Shown piece after piece: positions 1-7,491 of a stretch of 64,000 nucleotides of DNA (position 1 is its first letter; each line of letters opens with the position of its first letter). This DNA is from Vibrio intestinalis (lineage in GTDB: Bacteria > Pseudomonadota > Gammaproteobacteria > Enterobacterales > Vibrionaceae), in the NCBI RefSeq assembly GCF_025195085.2, contig NZ_JANAVY020000002.1, forward strand, positions 353,798-417,797, given 5' to 3'. The notes beneath the pieces were generated by a model. That model saw nothing but the letters and a program-made list of their open reading frames with translations, was not told where the DNA came from and did no database searches. A program made the translations under genes and the position numbers.

Positions 1-89
1 TTAAATTTTTTTAGATTTTATTTTCTAGCATCGATAAAACGTGATCCACTTCTGATTGATAATGAAATTACTAACCTTAAGATACAAAA

Positions 90-116
90 AAATCCAGCCG
101 AAGCTGGATTTTTATA
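90..116 (-). terminator. Terminator of the downstream flagellin gene
   Basis: An 8-bp perfect stem (AATCCAGC / GCTGGATT) encloses a TTCG tetraloop on the minus strand and is followed by a T run at the lower coordinates. It lies just past the stop codon of the minus-strand flagellin gene. The other side of the stem also has a T run in plus orientation, so it may act both ways. Confidence 0.85.
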
Positions 117-129
117 TTTGGTGCTCTGA

Positions 130-1263
130 TTAGCCTAGCAGGCTTAGTGCAGAGTTTGGCGCTTGCTTCGCTTGAGCCAAGATAGAGCTTGAAGCTTGAG
201 AAAGAATTTGCGACTTAGTTAGTGCAGTTGTTTCTTTCGCGAAGTCAGTATCTTTGATACGGCTCTTAGATGCGTTCACGTTTTCGTTGATGTTATCAAG
301 GTTGTTGATTGCATGCTCGAAACGGTTTTGGAAAGCACCTAGCTCAGCACGGTGGCTATCTACGTATTGTAGTGCTGCGTCGACAACCGCTACCGCTTCT
401 TGAGAACCACCAACTGATGTTACGTCGATAGTGTCTACAGTTTTATCGCCCGCCGCAGCCATACCTAGGTCAGTAGATAGTGCACCAGATAGTGTTACCG
501 CACCGTCAACTTTGTTTTGACCAGCGAACAGTTGAAGCTTACCTTCTTCGTTTACTGATGCTTTAACGAAATCTTGTTGACCGTTGATGTAGGTTGCAAC
601 TTCTTCGATATCGTCGCCTTCTTTCGCGTCGATAGAGATGCTTTGCGCTGTACCAGATGCATCGTTAAATGCCATCGTGATGTTTTGAGTACCAGCTGCA
701 ACAGTCCAGCTAGAATCTTTAGCATTCGCTGCTGCGTAGCTTGAACCACCCATGCCAGCATTGTCACTGCGCATGTCGTTTAGTGTAAGCATTACTGCTT
801 CACCGTTGTCCGCACCAATCTGCATAGATTTAGTTTCGAACGTACCGTTTAGTAGTTTGTTACCACCGAAAGAAGTCGTTTCAGCGATACGGTTTAACTC
901 GTCGTTCAGTGCTGTTACTTCTTCTTGAATCGCAACACGCTCAGATTTTGAGTTAGAGCCGTTTGAAGATTGTAGAGACAAGTCACGCATACGTTGCAGG
1001 ATGTTTGTTGTCTCGTTCATCGCACCTTCAGCAGTTTGAGCGATAGAGATACCATCGTTCGCGTTACGTACTGCTACGTCTAGGCCGCGGCTTTGAACGT
1101 TTAGACGGTTAGAGATTTGAAGACCAGCTGCGTCATCTTTTGCGCTGTTGATTTTCGAACCTGAAGACAAACGCTCCATTGAAGTTTGTTGTGAGTTTGT
1201 CGCTTGATTTAGGTAACGCTGAGCTGTCATTGCTGAAACGTTAGTATTTACATTCACTGCCAT
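130..1263 (-). CDS. flaD: Polar flagellin (FlaD-like)
   Basis: This is a structural flagellin, exported by the flagellar type III system and polymerised into the sheathed polar filament. The 377-residue protein opens with [18 protein letters not shown], typical of Vibrio polar flagellins, and has the conserved N-terminal D0/D1 helices (about 1-170), a short variable centre, and a conserved C-terminal D1/D0 end finishing in a Leu-Leu-Gly. There is a GGAG ribosome site about 8 bases before the ATG. A second flagellin gene lies directly upstream on the same strand, and a DyP peroxidase gene upstream of that, as in the flaE-flaD-flaB locus of V. cholerae. The D letter rests on that order; in V. 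parahaemolyticus naming it would be a flaB/flaF-type gene. The family call is secure, the letter is not. Confidence 0.9.
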
Positions 1264-1298
1264 GGTGATTTCTCCAATTGATTTTCCGATGTTTCCGG

Positions 1299-1316
1299 TT
1301 TCCGACGTCTCGGAAA
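1299..1316 (-). other. Hairpin in the flagellin 5' leader
   Basis: A 7-bp perfect inverted repeat (TTTCCGA / TCGGAAA, 4-base loop) lies between the predicted promoter and the start codon of the flagellin gene ending at 130, with further GGAAA copies beside it. It could form in the mRNA leader. No regulator is known to me for it. Confidence 0.4.
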
Positions 1317-1345
1317 ACCAAGTAGTTCTCTCAAAGTTACTATCT

Positions 1346-1372
1346 TTAACGACACGGCTGAGAAAACCTTTA
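1346..1372 (-). promoter_or_regulatory. Sigma-28 (FliA) promoter for the downstream flagellin gene
   Basis: Reading the minus strand, TAAAGGTT is followed after exactly 11 bases by GTCGTTAA. This fits the FliA consensus TAAAGTTT-N11-GCCGATAA with correct spacing. It sits about 85 bases upstream of the ATG at 1263, as expected for a class IV polar flagellin gene. Confidence 0.7.
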
Positions 1373-1514
1373 GGATTTTTTTAAGTTTTTTTCTAAAAAA
1401 TTTAGTTTGGCGAGAAAGGTGTGACGAAACGGATAAAAACCATACAAAGTGCAATTTTTAGCTAAAGCTTTTATCAACCCAGTCGATACCATTCTCTTTT
1501 TTGAGAATTAATCT

Positions 1515-2648
1515 CTAGCCTAATAAAGTCAAAGCTAAGTTTGGTGCCTGTTTGGCCTGCGCCAATATTGATGTACTGACCTGTTGCAGAATTTGTTGCT
1601 TAATCATCTGCGTAGTTTCTTTTGCGTAGTCTGTATCTTTAATGCGGCTGTTTGACGCTGCTAAATTCTCATTAATATTGCTGAGATTATTAATTGCATG
1701 GCCAAAGCGGTTCTGCATAGCACCCAGCTCGGCACGGTGGCTATCAACATATTGCATTGCAGTATCGAGCACCGCAACGGCTCTTTGCGCGCCACCAGCA
1801 CTAGTTATATCAATATTATCAACGGCTTCATAACCCGCTGTATTAAGCTGAAGCTGGTTTGCCAACGAGCCAGAAAAACTGATCGTGCCTGATGTTTCCT
1901 TACCCGCCATAAAGATTTGCAATTGACCATCTTCATTGACCGAGGCAGATATCTTATCCGTTTGGCCATTAATGTAAGTGGCTAACTCTTCGATATCGTC
2001 ACCCACTTTGGCTTCGATATTAATCGTCTGTTGCACACCTTTGGCGTCGGTATACGTCATATCCAATTGCTGCTGACCTGACGAAACTTGCCACGTAGAA
2101 TCTGCTTTGGCATTGGCGATATAACTAAAGCCCCCCATGGCGATATCATCAGTACGCATGTTTTTAAGCGTCAGTTGAACGGCTTCACCTGAACTTGCAC
2201 CAATCTGAAATGCTGAATTTTCGAACGAACCATTGAGCAATTTTCGACCACCAAAAGAGGTCGTTTCAGCGATTCTATTCAATTCATCATTCAAAGCGCT
2301 CATTTCTTCTTGTAACGCTTGACGCTCTGCTGAGCTATTTGCTCCGTTGGCCGACTGCAAAGAAAGATCACGCATACGCTGCAAGATATTGGTCGACTCA
2401 TTCATCGCCCCTTCTGCCGTTTGCATGATAGAAATACCATCATTGGCATTACGCATCGCAACGTCTAGGCCACTCATTTGAGTTTCTAAACGGTTTGAGA
2501 TTTGTAAGCCCGCGGCATCATCTTTGGCACTATTAATACGACTCCCTGAAGAAAGCCTCTCCAAGGATTGGTTCAACAACTCTGTCGCATTGCTCAAGTG
2601 GCGCTGCGCGGTCATTGCAGAAACGTTGGTATTAACAGTAATCGTCAT
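1515..2648 (-). CDS. flaE: Polar flagellin (FlaE-like)
   Basis: This is the second structural polar flagellin, very similar to its downstream neighbour along both conserved termini and divergent in the middle (residues about 170-290). I start it at the ATG giving [18 protein letters not shown] (377 residues), which aligns with other flagellin N-termini. The frame also runs four codons further to a TTG at 2660, which is not conserved in the family. The C-terminus ends in Leu-Leu-Gly as in its neighbour. Its position between the DyP peroxidase gene and a second flagellin matches flaE of V. cholerae, but the letter is uncertain. It has its own sigma-28-like promoter, so the two flagellins are probably transcribed separately. 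Confidence 0.88.
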   Translation of the reverse strand: MTITVNTNVSAMTAQRHLSNATELLNQSLERLSSGSRINSAKDDAAGLQISNRLETQMSGLDVAMRNANDGISIMQTAEGAMNESTNILQRMRDLSLQSANGANSSAERQALQEEMSALNDELNRIAETTSFGGRKLLNGSFENSAFQIGASSGEAVQLTLKNMRTDDIAMGGFSYIANAKADSTWQVSSGQQQLDMTYTDAKGVQQTINIEAKVGDDIEELATYINGQTDKISASVNEDGQLQIFMAGKETSGTISFSGSLANQLQLNTAGYEAVDNIDITSAGGAQRAVAVLDTAMQYVDSHRAELGAMQNRFGHAINNLSNINENLAASNSRIKDTDYAKETTQMIKQQILQQVSTSILAQAKQAPNLALTLLG

Positions 2649-2681
2649 GAATGAATACAACTCTATTAGGGATTACTCTCT

Positions 2682-2707
2682 GTATCGGCAAGCGCTCGAT
2701 TTCTTTA
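2682..2707 (-). promoter_or_regulatory. Sigma-28-like promoter for the upstream flagellin gene
   Basis: On the minus strand TAAAGAAA is followed after 10 bases by GCCGATAC. The -10 element matches the FliA consensus GCCGATAA in seven of eight positions. The spacer is one base short of the usual 11. It lies about 35 bases before the start codon at 2648. Confidence 0.55.
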
Positions 2708-2731
2708 GTTTAAATTACCCACTAAACGACA

Positions 2732-2755
2732 AAGCCGAGCACTATGGCTCGGCTT
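2732..2755 (-). terminator. Stem-loop after the DyP peroxidase gene
   Basis: A 9-bp perfect stem (AAGCCGAGC / GCTCGGCTT) with a 6-base loop lies just past the stop of the minus-strand peroxidase gene. The T-rich tail is weak, so termination may be partial. Confidence 0.6.
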
Positions 2756-2780
2756 CTTCATTTACACTGTGTGCAATCGG

Positions 2781-3683
2781 TTATTTCACAGCAAGAGCTT
2801 GTAGCATCTCACTGCTCGGCGCAAAGAAGTATGCGCCCGTTACTGCGTGAGTAAAACGAAGCATTTGGTCCGTTTTACCATCGGTTTCACCATACATGCT
2901 TTCTAGCATGGTTTTGATGTTATGCAGCGTATTACAGTAAGCAATAAACAGCAGGCCGTGCTCACCACTTGCGCTGCCGTATGGCAAACTGTGGCGGACA
3001 ATCTTCAACCCTTTACCTTCTTCTTTAATATCTACACGACCTACGTGAGATTGAGCAGGTACATCATCTAGTTCAATAGAATCTGGCTTAGTACGACCAA
3101 TCACTTTCTCTTGCGCTGAAATGTTCAGGCGATTCCATGCTGGCAGGTTATGAATAAAACGCTGCACCATCACATAAGAACCACCAACGAACTCACCTTC
3201 AGGAATAATCGCCACTTCTTCACGCGCGGCATCTTTCGGGTTTTCCGTACCATCGACAAACATAGTCATGTCGCGTGAATCTAAGTAACGGAACCCTGCT
3301 GTTTCATCGACAACTTCTACATCATCCGCAATCTCACTGAGTAGATTGCGTAGCGTGTAAAAGTGTAAATCATGACGATTTGAATGCAGGTGAACCAGTA
3401 CATCTGCGTCTGTACTTGGCGCAACCACATCGCCTTCACCCAGAACAGGAAACTCCATCAGCTCTGCTGGCATCGCTTGATTCAGTGTCGCCCAGCATTG
3501 ATGGGTAAACGCAATTGAAAGCGTTAGGTTAGCGTCTGGTTGTTGCTCATTAAGTTCAGAAACCAACTGCGGTAGCGCTTGAAGTTGGCTAATGACGTGC
3601 TGTGGATTCTGCTTAATTTTTAGCAGCGTGTACTGCGCAAATGGTCCCGCTTCAGGAAGAATTGCCGTTTGAGGGTGTGACAT
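2781..3683 (-). CDS. DyP-type haem peroxidase (YfeX-like)
   Basis: This is a cytoplasmic dye-decolourising peroxidase that uses haem and hydrogen peroxide; the physiological substrate is unsettled. The 300-residue protein carries the family signature FVDGTENP at 142-149, with the distal aspartate at 144, a likely proximal haem histidine at 213 (in QSHVGR) and the conserved arginine at 230. There is no signal peptide, which fits the YfeX/class P group rather than the Tat-exported EfeB group. A GAGGAG ribosome site precedes the ATG. The homologous gene in V. cholerae was once named as a melanin biosynthesis protein, which is misleading. It is upstream of the flagellin genes but ends in its own stem-loop, so it is probably not part of the flagellar regulon. 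Confidence 0.92.
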   Translation of the reverse strand: MSHPQTAILPEAGPFAQYTLLKIKQNPQHVISQLQALPQLVSELNEQQPDANLTLSIAFTHQCWATLNQAMPAELMEFPVLGEGDVVAPSTDADVLVHLHSNRHDLHFYTLRNLLSEIADDVEVVDETAGFRYLDSRDMTMFVDGTENPKDAAREEVAIIPEGEFVGGSYVMVQRFIHNLPAWNRLNISAQEKVIGRTKPDSIELDDVPAQSHVGRVDIKEEGKGLKIVRHSLPYGSASGEHGLLFIAYCNTLHNIKTMLESMYGETDGKTDQMLRFTHAVTGAYFFAPSSEMLQALAVK

Positions 3684-3807
3684 TATTTGCTCCTCAGTTG
3701 TTATTGTGTTTTTGCTCAGTGTAATTGTTATTTCAGCTTAAATATTGATTATGATCAGGCGCATCACTGTTGTTTGAACGCCTTACTCAATTTACTTATA
3801 CGCTGGT

Positions 3808-4266
3808 TTAATCGGTATTTGACTTAAAACAGTCAGAGACCGTTTTACTGCGGTAGAGATAGATAGAAAACCATAACAGCGCCAACATGATCATGCCATT
3901 TACCCAACTGAACGCGCCAGCCTGCAAATAAACGTGATACAAACTTTGCCCTAACTGAATAATCGTTACTGCTAGGGTCAATGGTTTGGCTAACCATTTG
4001 ACTAAGTTTACTGCCCAACGACGCTCTGGCGATCGTAATCCAATTAACCACATAAACAGAATGCTCGGCACGCCCATAGCAAGCCCTAAATAAAGCATGT
4101 GGTAATCAGGATAGACATAATTAAGGATTTTATCACCGCTGGTACGAGTGACTCCTACGGCAATAAAAACGATCCACGCTCTCGCCAACAGTAACCAGCC
4201 AAGCCAGAGCCATTTAGGCGCTTGGAGGAAGCCGTTTTTATCATATGCTTCAATGGCGTAACGCAT
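3808..4266 (-). CDS. DUF2919 family inner-membrane protein
   Basis: The 152-residue protein resembles the DUF2919 (YfeZ) family of unknown function. It has four hydrophobic segments, near residues 20-40, 55-76, 95-110 and 120-137, and short charged ends, so it is a small polytopic inner-membrane protein. In several gamma-proteobacteria a YfeZ gene is near a YfeX-type peroxidase gene, and the same pairing occurs here with the DyP gene downstream. The two could be functionally linked, but that is inference. It is followed upstream by a thioredoxin-like gene on the same strand with a 64-base gap. Confidence 0.8.
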   Translation of the reverse strand: MRYAIEAYDKNGFLQAPKWLWLGWLLLARAWIVFIAVGVTRTSGDKILNYVYPDYHMLYLGLAMGVPSILFMWLIGLRSPERRWAVNLVKWLAKPLTLAVTIIQLGQSLYHVYLQAGAFSWVNGMIMLALLWFSIYLYRSKTVSDCFKSNTD

Positions 4267-4330
4267 ATATCGCCTGCGATGTAGAAAGGAAAACTGCCAT
4301 TACTTTACTCAAATTTGCTTAACTTGCTAC

Positions 4331-4843
4331 TCATTCATCAAAGTATTCTGCAAATCTAGCTTGCCAGCTCTTTGCATCCAGCTGCCCTACGTGCTTATAA
4401 ATAATCTCGCCTTGCTTGTTAACTAAGAACGTTACCGGCACAACGGTTACTGAAAGCTGATCAGACAACTCTCCTCTAGGGTCATAAATCACGTGCTGAA
4501 AAGGATTACCCATTTGATTTAGGAAGTGAATCGCCGACGCGCGTTTATCTCGATAATTCACGCCAATGATTGGCACGCCTTGCTCGTTCAACTCTTCAAT
4601 AAAACCATGCTCCGCCCGGCAGTAACCACACCAAGAGGCCCACACATTCACTAGCTGCATATCATGTTGAATCAAATCTTGTAATGGTCGAGTTTGTGGC
4701 GACAGCAGCTCCCGCACATCGATAGCGGGAAGCCGCTGCGTCGAAGCAGACAATTGCGGCCCCAAGTTACCATGGCGAACACCAACAACAAGCACCGCAG
4801 AAAAAATCGCCGTCATCACCAATACCAAGACTATTTTTTTCAT
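4331..4843 (-). CDS. Periplasmic TlpA/DsbE-like thioredoxin-fold protein
   Basis: The 170-residue protein has an N-terminal membrane anchor or uncleaved signal (residues 4-22) followed by a thioredoxin-fold domain with the redox motif WCGYC at 71-75 and the cis-proline region VVPVTF. This is the layout of DsbE/CcmG and TlpA reductases, which keep periplasmic thiols reduced. It is not next to cytochrome c maturation genes, so it may be a paralogue of CcmG rather than CcmG itself. Neighbours are DUF2919 downstream and a divergent DUF2956 gene upstream. The family is secure, the client is unknown. Confidence 0.85.
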   Translation of the reverse strand: MKKIVLVLVMTAIFSAVLVVGVRHGNLGPQLSASTQRLPAIDVRELLSPQTRPLQDLIQHDMQLVNVWASWCGYCRAEHGFIEELNEQGVPIIGVNYRDKRASAIHFLNQMGNPFQHVIYDPRGELSDQLSVTVVPVTFLVNKQGEIIYKHVGQLDAKSWQARFAEYFDE

Positions 4844-4986
4844 ACTCGCCTCTTGCTGAAATACTGAGTTTTAGTAATACCGCACCTTCAAGCTACATTT
4901 CTAATCTCAATTACAGGAACGCGAAGCAGACCAACAAACTAGCCCATGGTAGACTGGTAAATATCAGGAATAATGAAGACGTTACA

Positions 4987-5331
4987 ATGAAACAGAAAGT
5001 TGTCCCATCAGAGCAAACTCAACAAGAAGCGATGAAAATTGCGAAAGCCACGCAAAAGCCAGGCCAAACCAAAGAACAAACTAAACTGGTCGCTCAAGGT
5101 ATTGAAAAAGGCATCGCGCTCTACAAGAAACAGCAAAAAGAGAAATCACGCCAAGCGGATAAAGCGAAGAAAAAACAGCAGCGCCAAAAGCAAACCCAAG
5201 CTGAGGATGTAGCAACCGACCACTCTACTGACATCGAGAATCAAACCGAAACGCAATCATCTAAGCTACCATGGATACTGCTGGTGCTAAGCTGGCTAGG
5301 TTTTGCGACCTACACATTTATCGGCAAATAG
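4987..5331 (+). CDS. DUF2956 family tail-anchored protein
   Basis: The 114-residue protein matches the DUF2956 family found in Vibrio, Shewanella and relatives; function unknown. Residues 1-60 are rich in Lys and Gln and predicted helical (possibly coiled coil), 60-90 are polar and probably disordered, and residues 93-110 form one hydrophobic segment near the C-terminus. The protein is therefore probably tail-anchored with its basic domain in the cytoplasm. It is transcribed alone, divergent from the thioredoxin-like gene, and ends before a strong bidirectional stem-loop. Confidence 0.8.
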   Translation: MKQKVVPSEQTQQEAMKIAKATQKPGQTKEQTKLVAQGIEKGIALYKKQQKEKSRQADKAKKKQQRQKQTQAEDVATDHSTDIENQTETQSSKLPWILLVLSWLGFATYTFIGK

Positions 5332-5350
5332 AACCAAATGATAGATACAA

Positions 5351-5374
5351 ATAAGGCAGCGAAATCGCTGCCTT
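5351..5374. terminator. Bidirectional terminator between convergent genes
   Basis: A 10-bp stem (AAGGCAGCGA / TCGCTGCCTT) with A-rich and T-rich flanks lies between the plus-strand DUF2956 gene and the minus-strand winged-helix gene, and can serve both. Confidence 0.8.
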
Positions 5375-5399
5375 ATTTGCTTAATGCTTGTATTACCAA

Positions 5400-5687
5400 C
5401 TAGGCTTTGAAACCTAGGCTTGCTGCGATATCAGATTCGCGTTCGACAACCCACTGGCTATCGAATGGTCCCCAATCTGATAATTGATAATAACCGTCGT
5501 TATGACGTCGACCATCTTGAACAAAAGCAAGCTCAATACCGATACCGGGTAACGCCTTAATCACATCTTGAATCGTGCGGCGCGGCCACCCTGTTTGCTC
5601 GATCAGTTTAGGCACATTTGGCCTCTCTAAATGTTCAACTAACAGAGCTAAATACAAACGTCTCGCAAAAACAGGACTCAGTTCCAT
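5400..5687 (-). CDS. Small winged helix-turn-helix protein
   Basis: The 95-residue protein looks like a compact winged-helix DNA-binding protein. Residues 20-45 (NVPKLIEQTGWPRRTIQDVIKA) read as helix-turn-helix, and the stretch to residue 70 is compatible with a beta wing. It lacks any ligand-binding or dimerisation domain. A GGAGG-type ribosome site is just before the ATG. Conserved in Vibrionaceae as far as I know, but I know of no function. It is a single-gene unit between two terminators. Confidence 0.65.
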   Translation of the reverse strand: MELSPVFARRLYLALLVEHLERPNVPKLIEQTGWPRRTIQDVIKALPGIGIELAFVQDGRRHNDGYYQLSDWGPFDSQWVVERESDIAASLGFKA

Positions 5688-5888
5688 TGATACCTCCTAT
5701 AAACTTCAATGCACATTATTTCTGTTTTGCCGATTTGTTTGTTGCGTTTGATCAATAAGTCGCCATTACACCCCCCTCACTAGGGGTATTTTTTACTCAT
5801 CAAAATATATGCGTCACATTTTTACTTTGTTGTAGTAATCAATTTTCCACCCAAATAGTTAACGTTTTCCTAAGCCACAAAGAAAAAC

Positions 5889-5913
5889 GACCTTATTGAA
5901 TATCAATAAGGCC
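5889..5913 (-). terminator. Terminator of the four-gene orphan operon
   Basis: A 9-bp perfect stem (CCTTATTGA / TCAATAAGG) with a 3-base loop is followed on the minus strand by a T run. It lies just beyond the small membrane-protein gene and marks the 3' end of the cluster. Confidence 0.8.
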
Positions 5914-5928
5914 GTACATTCATACAAA

Positions 5929-6102
5929 CTACCGAGATTTAAGGAAAAATATATAAATCAAATGTCCTAGACAACCCATCGAACAGAGCGATACCGTGAG
6001 CCAGTCATACCACTCAATCTCATTACCCATGATTAGGGCAAAAGCAATTTGGCCCCACATTACGATGGTTACGATATAGGGAGTAAGCGCAGCAGCTAAC
6101 AT
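5929..6102 (-). CDS. Predicted 57-residue two-span membrane protein
   Basis: A short open frame begins with ATG six bases after the stop of the glycine-zipper gene and ends 16 bases before a good terminator. The product starts MLAAALTPYIVTIVMW and has two hydrophobic segments (about 3-25 and 33-54) separated by a short acidic and aromatic loop (GNEIEWYDW), ending in Lys-Ser-Arg. Such a layout suits a small inner-membrane protein with both ends in the cytoplasm. The ribosome site is weak, so translation may be coupled to the gene upstream. A TTG codon lies directly before the ATG in the same frame. Unrecognised; real-gene status rests on position, membrane character and the terminator. Confidence 0.6.
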   Translation of the reverse strand: MLAAALTPYIVTIVMWGQIAFALIMGNEIEWYDWLTVSLCSMGCLGHLIYIFFLKSR

Positions 6103-6108
6103 CAACCA

Positions 6109-7062
6109 TTACCAACCAGAAAAGAAGCGTGAAGCTTTTTTGGAAAGTGCTTTGCCGATATCAAGCGCCTCTTCTACCGTCTCTTTTGCGTATTCAGACG
6201 CATCTTTCATACCAGATTCAAATGCATCGTTGCGCTCAACGGATTTGTCGTCATTAAGATCAGGGCGCGTCACTTCTTCACCTAGTGATTTTCCGACCAT
6301 ATTACCAGCCACCCCACCTACCGCAGCACCAATTACAGTGCCAAAAACAGGAATCACCGAACCAACAACTGCACCTACTTTTGCGCCAGCAATTGCACCC
6401 GTCACTCCACCAGCAACTTTACCGGCCTTGGCAAGCCCAGTATCGATTGAACCATCAACTTCACCGAACTCCCAACTATTGGCCACAAGTGTTTGGTACT
6501 CTTGTTCACATGCTACAATCAACTCTGGGTCTTCTTTAACCGCTTGAGTAATATCGCCGTTAGAATCAAGAACACCTTGAACAAAACAGAACGCCCCTTC
6601 CGTCGCCTCAAGCAGAGCCTCCATCTCAACGCCTCGTGAATGCATTTCATCCAAGGCACTGAGAACAATCGGCAAAGCACTTGTTCTAATTACTGGGCGT
6701 AACTGAAGATACTCGGGCATATCTTCAACGTCTTTAAGTGCTTCACGTGTAAAATAACGGATTGGGTTCGAGCCCATACGGAAACCATCAGACACCTCCC
6801 GAATGAACTCCTGTGTATCACTACGCGAAAGCATATTTGTTAATACCAGTTCGGTTGCTTGCAAGGCAGTGTCTGGATAAAGGCTATGCACTTCACTCAA
6901 CACACCATAGTCATCAGGCAGGTAATAGGTTACATACTCAATAACATCGAGATGGAGACGAGCAAGACCAGTATAAGAAAGTTCTTCACATGCTAATTCA
7001 TGCTTGACTAATTCCATCAGCAATACGTATGCGGATGAGTGCAAAGTTTCCACTGAATTCAT
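6109..7062 (-). CDS. Unknown protein with glycine-zipper segment
   Basis: I do not recognise the first 200 residues, which look alpha-helical and soluble. Residues 214-256 form a classic glycine-zipper stretch (repeated GxxxG/AxxxG, for example GVTGAIAGAKVGAVVGS and GTVIGAAVGG), able to pack as paired membrane helices. A charged helical tail follows and ends in Phe-Phe-Ser-Gly-Trp. Glycine zippers occur in membrane-inserting proteins, including some bacterial toxins and colicin-like or effector proteins, but also in harmless Rcs/YmgG-like families. The start overlaps the stop of the repeat-protein gene (TAATG), implying translational coupling. Third gene of a four-gene operon. Confidence 0.65.
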   Translation of the reverse strand: MNSVETLHSSAYVLLMELVKHELACEELSYTGLARLHLDVIEYVTYYLPDDYGVLSEVHSLYPDTALQATELVLTNMLSRSDTQEFIREVSDGFRMGSNPIRYFTREALKDVEDMPEYLQLRPVIRTSALPIVLSALDEMHSRGVEMEALLEATEGAFCFVQGVLDSNGDITQAVKEDPELIVACEQEYQTLVANSWEFGEVDGSIDTGLAKAGKVAGGVTGAIAGAKVGAVVGSVIPVFGTVIGAAVGGVAGNMVGKSLGEEVTRPDLNDDKSVERNDAFESGMKDASEYAKETVEEALDIGKALSKKASRFFSGW

Positions 7063-7475
7063 TAGATTAAATCCACAAAATCATCACTTAAATCAACAGC
7101 GCCACTCATAAAATTACTCGCCAATTCATGAGCATCCGTCGAGTCACCAACAATCGTTTTGGTCAAAACGCCATTTTCAAACACGTTCGCACCCATGGCA
7201 TTCTCTTGAACAAAACTATGGCTACCATCAGCACCATTAAAGTGTGTATTACCAAATGCATCCTCACGAGTCGTCCCTACATATTGACCAGTACCGTCGT
7301 AGTGATTAGTGCCAAATGCGTTTTCAACTTCATGATGGGTTGGGCTTGCACTGCCAGGCTGGTAATAGTGCGTACCTAAATTAAACGGTGATTGAATTGA
7401 TGAGCCAATGATTTGACCATTCGAAGAGAACAAGCTCTGAGTATCAAACATGGTAGTTTTCTGTATAAACGACAT
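7062..7475 (-). CDS. Unknown protein with three 20-residue tandem repeats
   Basis: The 137-residue protein has no signal peptide or membrane segment. Residues 51-70, 71-90 and 91-110 are three tandem units of exactly 20 residues. They begin ENAFG, EDAFG and ENAMG and share aromatic, Gly, Asn and His positions; a partial unit (GTHYYQPG) precedes them. This spacing suggests a repetitive beta structure. The C-terminus is acidic. The stop overlaps the start of the glycine-zipper gene and the upstream secreted-protein gene ends 17 bases before, so the three are almost certainly cotranscribed. Unrecognised family; could be a chaperone or adaptor for its partner, but that is a guess. Confidence 0.6.
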   Translation of the reverse strand: MSFIQKTTMFDTQSLFSSNGQIIGSSIQSPFNLGTHYYQPGSASPTHHEVENAFGTNHYDGTGQYVGTTREDAFGNTHFNGADGSHSFVQENAMGANVFENGVLTKTIVGDSTDAHELASNFMSGAVDLSDDFVDLI

Positions 7476-7491
7476 TGCTATAAACCTGAGA

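Noticed and set aside
2649..2660. Longer flagellin start at TTG.
   Set aside because: The four extra residues MYSF are not conserved; the next ATG gives the standard flagellin N-terminus.
5929..7062. Glycine-zipper and small membrane gene being one protein broken by a stop codon (same frame).
   Set aside because: The small frame has its own ATG, a distinct two-span layout and a terminator at the right place; the larger protein ends with a natural-looking tail. A readthrough product cannot be excluded but nothing supports it.
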